Assembly (NCBI GenBank): GCA_950097015.1
Contig: CATNEN010000001.1
Coordinates: 8,551,001-8,615,000 of the forward strand
Origin: Macrostomum hystrix
Taxonomy: Eukaryota > Platyhelminthes > Macrostomidae
Direction of reading: 5' to 3'
DNA length: 64,000 nucleotides
Part shown: positions 62,201 through 64,000 of the stretch, piece after piece
How the letters are laid out: every line of letters starts with the position of its first letter
Numbering within the stretch: position 1 is the first letter of the stretch
Translations under genes and position numbers: made by a program
The notes under the pieces: generated by a model
The model's input: the letters and a program-made list of their open reading frames with translations, nothing else
The model's database searches: none
Told to the model about the DNA's origin: nothing

Positions 62201-64000
62201 AGGAACAAGGCACAATCCAGTGCTGCCACCAATGACCGAACTGACATCGGCCAGTGTCCAATGAAGGCGACTAAAAACATCATTTAGCCAGGCGCAGTGA
62301 CCACGAGCGGTGCACTGTAGATCGACTCTTGTTGCTGTAGAAACACAAAGAGATCAATTAATGCAACAATAAACAAGCGCGACGCTATTGGAAAAGGCTC
62401 GTTGCTTCCAGAGATCTACTAGCATACAGAGCAAACAGCAAACAAAAAGACAAGAAATTAGCAACTAAATTTCTACCCTCGATTTCTTCGGAGCAGCTGC
62501 AGGTCGACACCGGAAGACTGCTGCTCGCTAACTAGATATCGGAAGTGCAAACAACCAACGCTGGTGTCGGCAACAAAACGGCTAACAAAGCGCGCCTTTG
62601 TTGGAAGATTAATCGCCGATGGATCTCTGATTAAACAATAGTGCGTTTGGAAACGAGCATTTTCAGTCACGGTAGCCAGTTGCCAGTGTGAATCAGTGTT
62701 GTAACTATCGTCCAGCCAATAGCAGCGCGATTTACTCTCGCAGTGCAACTGCTTAATAGCCAGAGTATCGGACTCACAGTTCACTAAGCAAGTAGGAGTT
62801 AAAGGACAGATTTTATCAGGAATGTACAGCCAAAAGCTAAATGTAAACAAGCATTGCAAGGATTTGTTGCTCCATTCAATTCTGTACGCTAATTCATATT
62901 AGTAACGGATTTTTACCCAGAGTGACGCTTAAGCAGCTGCAGCGAAGGAGCATCGACATTGACAAGCCCCTCGGTGTCAGATGCCGAATGCGCAAGCTGA
63001 TAGCTAAACTGCAGACAAGCCGACTGAATTTGTTCGGCAAGAAATAGGCTAACAAAGCGAGCTGACACTGACAAAGGGATAACAATGCTCGGACTGTTTC
63101 TAACCATGCAGAATGCAGATCTGTGTAGAGCAGAATTAGGCAACGCTTGAACAGCAGCAAGTTTCCAATGGGCCTTTGTATTATAGCCATTATCATCGCT
63201 CCATAGACAAGTATCGACGCCGTCACTGTGACAATTCAACGCCTTGATGACCCGACTCGAATCGCCATTAATACTAGACAACTTAACTGCTAAAAGAAAG
63301 CCGATGTACTTTTTATCGTATTTCTTTCTTAATTATAATAAACTAAGTTTCTAACAAGGCTCGTTGCAGGAAGTTTCGATTTAAATAAAAAAACTGATTC
63401 TCCTTACCCAGAATTTCGTTTCAACAATTGCAGCTGACTATCCTGTCCTACGAGTTGATAGGCAAACTGCATACAACCCTGACTAATAGATCCGCTAGCA
63501 ATGAAGAGGCTAACGAAACGAGCCGACACTAGCGAACGGGCGCCACCGCCTGTGACAACTGCGCAATAGCTGCTGCGATAAGTGGTGGCAGCAGCGCTAC
63601 CACCAGTGTCCAATCGTGTTTCGGCAATGCTAGCTAGTTTCCAGTGTGCATCTGTATTATAGCCAATATCGTTGAACCAATTGCAAGATTGTGTGAGGCT
63701 ACTAGAGCTGCCGCCGCCACTGCTGCTGCTACATGACAACTGGCTAATGGCCGCTTGACCGTTCAGTGGCGAGGATTCTAGCCTAGCTGCAGATTTTTTC
63801 AATTTAATTTAATAAACCATTCTTCCCACGATTCTACTTTTTAGCGAAGGCTCGTTGCTACACTAAATCACAAGCCATATTACCTTTTTCTACTACATAA
63901 AACAAAGATTGATAAGCCAATTTTCTAACCCAGATGAGCGTCTTAGTAGAGCCAACATTGGACGATCGTCGGTAGAATCGGCGCCAATTTGAATGCCTCG
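49732..64000 (-). CDS. MAM-domain transmembrane receptor with two mutually exclusive exon arrays (5' end beyond the window)
   Basis: The transcript runs from high to low coordinates. Array 1 (58128-64000+) holds at least 13 alternative exons for the front of a MAM domain (CxW ... MCLQFSYR ... LALLKRSFG). Array 2 (50724-57602) holds about 20 alternative exons for the back half (SC ... C.N..LW ... W..V.V.L ... DFK). Constant exon 50523-50610 adds the MAM end (LIFEGT ... ICVDNI ... PC), and constant exon 49732-50255 adds stalk, membrane helix and tail. Phases force one choice per array: 1 to 2 for array 1, 2 to 0 for array 2, all lengths 3n+1. One MAM domain (~200 residues) is therefore assembled next to the membrane. 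MAM domains mediate homophilic or heterophilic adhesion, so surface-identity, self-recognition or pathogen-recognition roles are possible. No family can be named until the upstream exons are seen. Confidence 0.85.
50285..50410 (-). repeat. SINE-like fragment in the last intron of the receptor gene
   Basis: Contains a B-box-like GAGTTCGAATCC and pieces of the family-1 body (ACACACGTCTGCCCTGAATTT, CACTGTGCCCAGGGGGCC). Confidence 0.5.
50523..50610 (-). CDS. Constant exon: end of the MAM domain
   Basis: 88 nt, phase 0 to 1, acceptor TTTTCTCTAG and donor GTGAGT. It reads LIFEGTIPANNP ... ARICVDNITAYHRPCH, the canonical MAM ending (fEG ... IaiDdI ... C). It joins in frame to every array-2 exon (DFK|LIFEG). 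Confidence 0.9.
50724..50856 (-). CDS. Array-2 exon B1 (atypical acceptor)
   Basis: Ends DYSDFK|GTAAAC. The usual upstream acceptor before the SC codons is missing: the site reads ATTAC|CATGTGT (AC instead of AG). An internal TGCAG|CCAAAAC acceptor would keep phase 2 and give 133 nt (3n+1), dropping both characteristic cysteines. May be a weakened or dead variant. Confidence 0.5.
50900..51393. repeat. 18-bp inverted repeat (50900-50917 / 51376-51393)
   Basis: TGGTAATGCCGGTTGAGT is repeated as its exact reverse complement about 460 bp away. The left arm abuts the broken 5' edge of exon B1 and the right arm abuts an exon relic. It could be transposon ends (no clear target duplication) or an RNA stem in the pre-mRNA. 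Confidence 0.75.
51394..51501 (-). pseudogene. Relic of an array-2 exon
   Basis: After an acceptor-like TTGTTTAG the frame reads QADESTSVDTSNVEL and then VVMWTSRHK, resembling the front of array-2 exons (TSVLC.NK.LWTS), but lacks both cysteines and the DFK|GT end. A selector-like TTGGCAGCAAAGAGGA lies upstream at 51525. Confidence 0.5.
51550..51700 (-). CDS. Array-2 exon B2
   Basis: 151 nt. Acceptor TTTTCAG|T, reads SSCRNVESKQ ... FCQNSPLW ... WSSITVDL ... DSDFK, donor GTTCTC (weak). Selector TTTGGCAGCGAGAG at 51778. Confidence 0.82.
51827..51983 (-). CDS. Array-2 exon B3
   Basis: 157 nt. SCHQTERSESG ... SVTCDNVKIWSTAS ... AVDFK|GTATTT. Selector TTGGCAGCAAGGATAAAACC at 52064; a SINE is inserted between this selector and exon B4. 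Confidence 0.84.
52088..52472 (-). repeat. SINE copy (family 1) inside array 2
   Basis: Reverse of the plus-strand family, same orientation as the gene: ATT-type tail at 52097-52113 and tRNA-like head ending near 52472. It lies in the intron between exons B4 and B3, with its head about 23 nt from the B4 donor. Confidence 0.88.
52496..52664 (-). CDS. Array-2 exon B4
   Basis: 169 nt. SSCSQSDVNNSG ... MLCHSDKIWTSLA ... AADFK|GTAGAA. Its selector region (TTGACACCGGAGTTTGACTT at 52754) is one of the most diverged. Confidence 0.83.
52796..52976 (-). CDS. Array-2 exon B5
   Basis: 181 nt. SCQQANEIERNE ... SVLCKNKLIWSTNS ... RWSVVSIPI ... GSDFK|GTAAAT. Selector ATCGGAGAATACTTCAAGG at 53037. Confidence 0.86.
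53115..53277 (-). CDS. Array-2 exon B6
   Basis: 163 nt. SCLQSNRVKPDGVFTSVLCD ... IWSIVNVDL ... GDFK|GTAATA. First member of a duplicated exon triplet; partner is B9. Selector AGCAGCGAGGAATCCTT near 53347. Confidence 0.86.
53431..53587 (-). CDS. Array-2 exon B7
   Basis: 157 nt, no internal ATG. SCTQNQRETKG ... NFITCGNQVVWKSTN ... HSQDFK|GTTAGT. Partner of B10. Selector TTTGGCAGCTTGGGGAAGAC at 53640, one of the closest to the docking complement. Confidence 0.86.
53690..53864 (-). CDS. Array-2 exon B8
   Basis: 175 nt. SCSTSEDQENGRFISAHTCK ... KWQLVSVSITF ... SDFK|GTAATT. Partner of B11, almost identical over the first 17 residues. Selector TTTGGAGGAAGACTTCAC at 53933. Confidence 0.86.
53982..54144 (-). 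CDS. Array-2 exon B9
   Basis: 163 nt. SCLQSDQVKSDGLFTSVTCD ... DWSSVSVDLTS ... NDFK|GTAAAA. Selector TTGACAGCGGAGAATCG at 54206. Confidence 0.86.
54267..54429 (-). CDS. Array-2 exon B10
   Basis: 163 nt. SCTQDHRQNEG ... NFVTCGNQVVWNNNQ ... RWHSVQVSL ... PDFK|GTGATT. Selector TTGGCAGCAAGTGAAGCTTT near 54509. Confidence 0.86.
54552..54705 (-). CDS. Array-2 exon B11
   Basis: 154 nt. SCSTSEDQENGRFISAHLCK ... WQLGSVSIDL ... SDYK|GTATGA, a DYK instead of DFK end. Selector AAGGGAAGACTTCAAAC at 54768. Confidence 0.85.
54843..55032 (-). CDS. Array-2 exon B12
   Basis: 190 nt, among the longest. SCSQENTKMRQRSGK ... SFTCHNEVAWRSDD ... WIVQQVTF ... TDFK|GTTTGG. Close to B13. Selector TTGACACGAAGAGCTTCAAG near 55091. 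Confidence 0.85.
55154..55331 (-). CDS. Array-2 exon B13
   Basis: 178 nt. SCSQENNSLSHQTGK ... SLLCHNEIVWRTQL ... WLQQYLDL ... SDFK|GTCGGT. Selector ACGGGACAAACTTCAAGGCC at 55387. Confidence 0.84.
55470..55635 (-). CDS. Array-2 exon B14
   Basis: 166 nt. SCTQKVRNELGADFKSVLCD ... WYSAFVSL ... SDFK|GTAATT. Selector CTGGGAAGACTTCAGAC near 55714. Confidence 0.85.
55761..56015 (-). CDS. Array-2 exon B15, split by an internal intron
   Basis: Two parts, 55959-56015 (57 nt) and 55761-55863 (103 nt), separated by a 95-nt intron (GTATGTAG ... ACATTCTAG) that contains stops. Joined: SCVSMEKQRAGQEV ... HYCENLKLWKA ... WTPVSVDI ... RDFK|GTAAAT; the splice recreates the conserved Cys codon (TG|T) and the total is 160 nt, again 3n+1. 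Selector TTTGGCAGAAGGGAAGACCC near 56097. Confidence 0.8.
56173..56314 (-). CDS. Array-2 exon B16
   Basis: 142 nt, the shortest with a full acceptor. SCTVAKPKEKA ... HMCRNEDVWISS ... WNIVSVDL ... SDFK|GTAACA. Selector TTTGACAGCAGGAACACTTG near 56400. Confidence 0.85.
56469..56625 (-). CDS. Array-2 exon B17
   Basis: 157 nt. SCTVASNIKSSG ... SLCESDVLWSSS ... WQSVSVDL ... ADFK|GTAGCA. Close to B16. Selector TTTGGCCAGCGGAGAAGAAT at 56694. Confidence 0.86.
56735..56900 (-). CDS. Array-2 exon B18
   Basis: 166 nt. SCSQLKAITHGDK ... SNCDNWELWSSTS ... WLTQSVSI ... TDFK|GTTTGT. Selector TAACAGCGGGAACGCTTACC near 56961. Confidence 0.85.
57036..57189 (-). CDS. Array-2 exon B19
   Basis: 154 nt. SCVSDSELSNNG ... 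SHLCKSVEIWRSTY ... WNSIHISI ... TDFK|GTAATT. Selector AAGGAAGACTTCAATA near 57259. Confidence 0.86.
57413..57602 (-). CDS. Array-2 exon B20 (first in transcript order)
   Basis: 190 nt. SCMSGSKLENG ... SHLCKSVTLWKSGG, a Ser-rich loop, WKTVYASV ... ADFK|GTGAGT, the strongest donor of the array. Close to B19. Selector CAGTTGGGAAGAAAG near 57680. Confidence 0.85.
57889..57918 (-). promoter_or_regulatory. Candidate docking site for array 2
   Basis: Single site in the intron between array 1 and the first array-2 exon. On the transcript strand it reads TTTGGCAGCGGGGAAGACTT followed by CAAGGTAC. The introns of array 2 carry the reverse complement of parts of this sequence in the transcript, one before nearly every exon, so each could pair with it. 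The site also resembles an exon end (GEDFK|GT) and may descend from a lost exon. Confidence 0.75.
58128..58479 (-). CDS. Array-1 exon A1 (last in transcript order)
   Basis: 352 nt. Acceptor AATGCAG|TC, reads SCTDINCDFASQ, MCNYANDPAND, ACLLPVV, MCLDFSMY and LTLLKRSRG|GTAGGT. It departs most from its siblings: CNY replaces CxW. Selector CAAGGCTCGTTCTCC at 58551. Confidence 0.83.
58616..58958 (-). CDS. Array-1 exon A2
   Basis: 343 nt. SCAWSDDPYNRAANW, YCMIPND, FLSNWIV, MCLQFSYR, LALLKRSFG|GTAGGC. Selector TGGCTCGTTGCTCC at 59021. Confidence 0.87.
59192..59522 (-). CDS. Array-1 exon A3
   Basis: 331 nt. LCAWSDYPFNRAANW, YCLIPN, FISGWIA, a run of seven Gln, MCLEFAFKF, LALLKRSFG|GTATGC. Selector AAGACTCGTTGCT at 59588. 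Confidence 0.87.
59646..59970 (-). CDS. Array-1 exon A4
   Basis: 325 nt from acceptor TTGCTTAG; an acceptor 12 nt earlier (TTCAAG) is also in phase. LCTWSDSPFNRAANW, YCLIPTR, FLSNWIT, MCVQFVYRF, LALLKRSHG|GTAAGG. Selector AAGGCTCGTTGCT at 60060. Confidence 0.86.
60097..60451 (-). CDS. Array-1 exon A5
   Basis: 355 nt. LCTWSDGQFNRAANW, YCLIPNR, FLSGWIT, MCLQFIYKF, LALLKRTFG|GTATGT. Selector AAGGCTCATTGAC at 60528, with a partial AGTGCGTTGCTG at 60476. Confidence 0.87.
60597..60960 (-). CDS. Array-1 exon A6
   Basis: 364 nt. Acceptor TGTCTTCAG|CA. SCTWRNDLDKKDGAW, YCLVPIK, MCLQFSYRL, LSLLKRVSG|GTAGGC. Selector CGGCTCATTGCTCC at 61022. Confidence 0.86.
61069..61387 (-). CDS. Array-1 exon A7
   Basis: 319 nt with acceptor ACCCAAG|CA; a CTAG acceptor 9 nt later is also in phase. 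HCSWRDDFDNKGAHW, LCLIPSV, FESHWIT, MCLAFSYLA, LSLLKRNWG|GTAAAA. Selector AAAGCTCGTTGCTCC at 61490. Confidence 0.85.
61532..61898 (-). CDS. Array-1 exon A8
   Basis: 367 nt. Acceptor TTTTTTAG|AA. PCRWRDDQDNIDAHW, RCLVPEL, FVSQWLT, MCLSFAYRI, LSLLKRSRG|GTACGA. Selector AAGGCTCGTTGCGG at 61971. Confidence 0.87.
62040..62334 (-). CDS. Array-1 exon A9
   Basis: 295 nt, the shortest complete member. HCAWLNDVFSRLHW, LCLVPQS, QFVSPTV, MCLQFAYW, LNLLKRSLG|GTATGG. Selector AAGGCTCGTTGCTT at 62395. Confidence 0.85.
62477..62783 (-). CDS. Array-1 exon A10
   Basis: 307 nt. RCYWLDDSYNTDSHW, YCLIRDP, ARFVSRFV, GCLHFRYLV, LQLLRRNRG|GTAGAA. Selector AAGGATTTGTTGCTCC at 62858. Confidence 0.86.
62917..63289 (-). 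CDS. Array-1 exon A11
   Basis: 373 nt. Acceptor TCTTTTAG|CA. CLWSDDNGYNTKAHW, FCMVRNS, ARFVSLFLA, ACLQFSYQL, LQLLKRHSG|GTAAAA. Selector AAGGCTCGTTGCA at 63356. Confidence 0.87.
63408..63786 (-). CDS. Array-1 exon A12
   Basis: 379 nt, the longest. A Ser/Gly-rich lead, CNWFNDIGYNTDAHW, YCAVVTG, ARFVSLFIA, GCMQFAYQL, LQLLKRNSG|GTAAGG. Selector AAGGCTCGTTGCT at 63847. Confidence 0.87.
63930..64000 (-). CDS. Array-1 exon A13 (cut by the window end)
   Basis: Only the 3' end is visible: DRPMLALLRRSSG|GTTAGA. It shows the array continues beyond the window. Confidence 0.78.

Larger units (their letters stand above)
58551..63860 (-). promoter_or_regulatory. Array-1 selector boxes (one per exon)
   Basis: Plus-strand consensus AAGGCTCGTTGCTCC occurs once upstream of each of the 12 complete array-1 exons, 59-103 nt from the acceptor. 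The complementary docking site is not in the window; by analogy with array 2 it should lie in the intron before the first array-1 exon. Confidence 0.8.

Noticed and set aside
50673-64000. A giant receptor with dozens of tandem MAM-like repeats
   Set aside because: All front-half exons come before all back-half exons, exon lengths are 3n+1 and phases do not allow tandem inclusion; only one MAM ending exists.

Overview
Invertebrate metazoan genomic DNA. Genes have spliceosomal GT-AG introns, AT-rich intergenic DNA, tRNA-derived SINEs, LINE, hAT-like, Tc1/IS630-like, Maverick-like and miniature LTR elements, and many minisatellites. The gene content (lamin B receptor/sterol reductase, dynamin-like GTPase, CRAL-TRIO, MsrB, sirtuin, BUD13, MAM-domain receptor) fits an animal. 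A lophotrochozoan such as a flatworm is a guess; nothing here proves it.

Layout. 2.7-5.6 kb (+): lamin B receptor-like sterol reductase in 3 exons. 8.0-23.4 kb (-): a TAK1/RAF-like kinase, a 6-exon dynamin/Mx-like GTPase, and a second paralogous kinase, with repeats and transposon relics between them. 24.6-26.8 kb (+): a secreted glycine-rich protein of the ALK Gly_rich type. 28.8-30.2 kb (+): a CRAL-TRIO lipid-binding protein. 31.0-33.3 kb: a 22-bp minisatellite and a 1.55-kb miniature LTR retrotransposon. 34.9-36.7 kb (-): methionine-R-sulfoxide reductase. 37.7-38.5 kb: Maverick-like relics. 38.6-41.2 kb (-): class I sirtuin. 41.7-44.2 kb (+): a polytopic, possibly channel-like membrane protein. 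44.9-47.1 kb (-): BUD13.

The main result is the minus-strand gene at 49.7-64.0 kb, which continues beyond the window. It encodes the juxtamembrane MAM domain, transmembrane helix and cytoplasmic tail of a type I receptor. The one MAM domain is built from three pieces: a front half with at least 13 alternative exons (58.1-64.0 kb), a back half with about 20 alternative exons (50.7-57.6 kb), and one constant end exon. Every complete array exon has length 3n+1. Array-1 exons all run phase 1 to phase 2 and array-2 exons all run phase 2 to phase 0, so exactly one exon per array keeps the frame. Each array-1 exon is preceded 59-103 nt upstream by the box AAGGCTCGTTGCT (plus-strand sense). Nearly every array-2 exon is preceded by a fragment of TTGGCAGCGGGGAAGACTTC, whose complement occurs once, in the intron that opens array 2. 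This is the geometry of the Dscam exon-6 docking/selector system, apparently reached in an unrelated receptor, and allows about 250 forms from the exons visible here alone.

Around this gene most introns carry their own private minisatellite, the array has absorbed a SINE, one variant exon has gained an internal intron, and a three-exon block has been duplicated.
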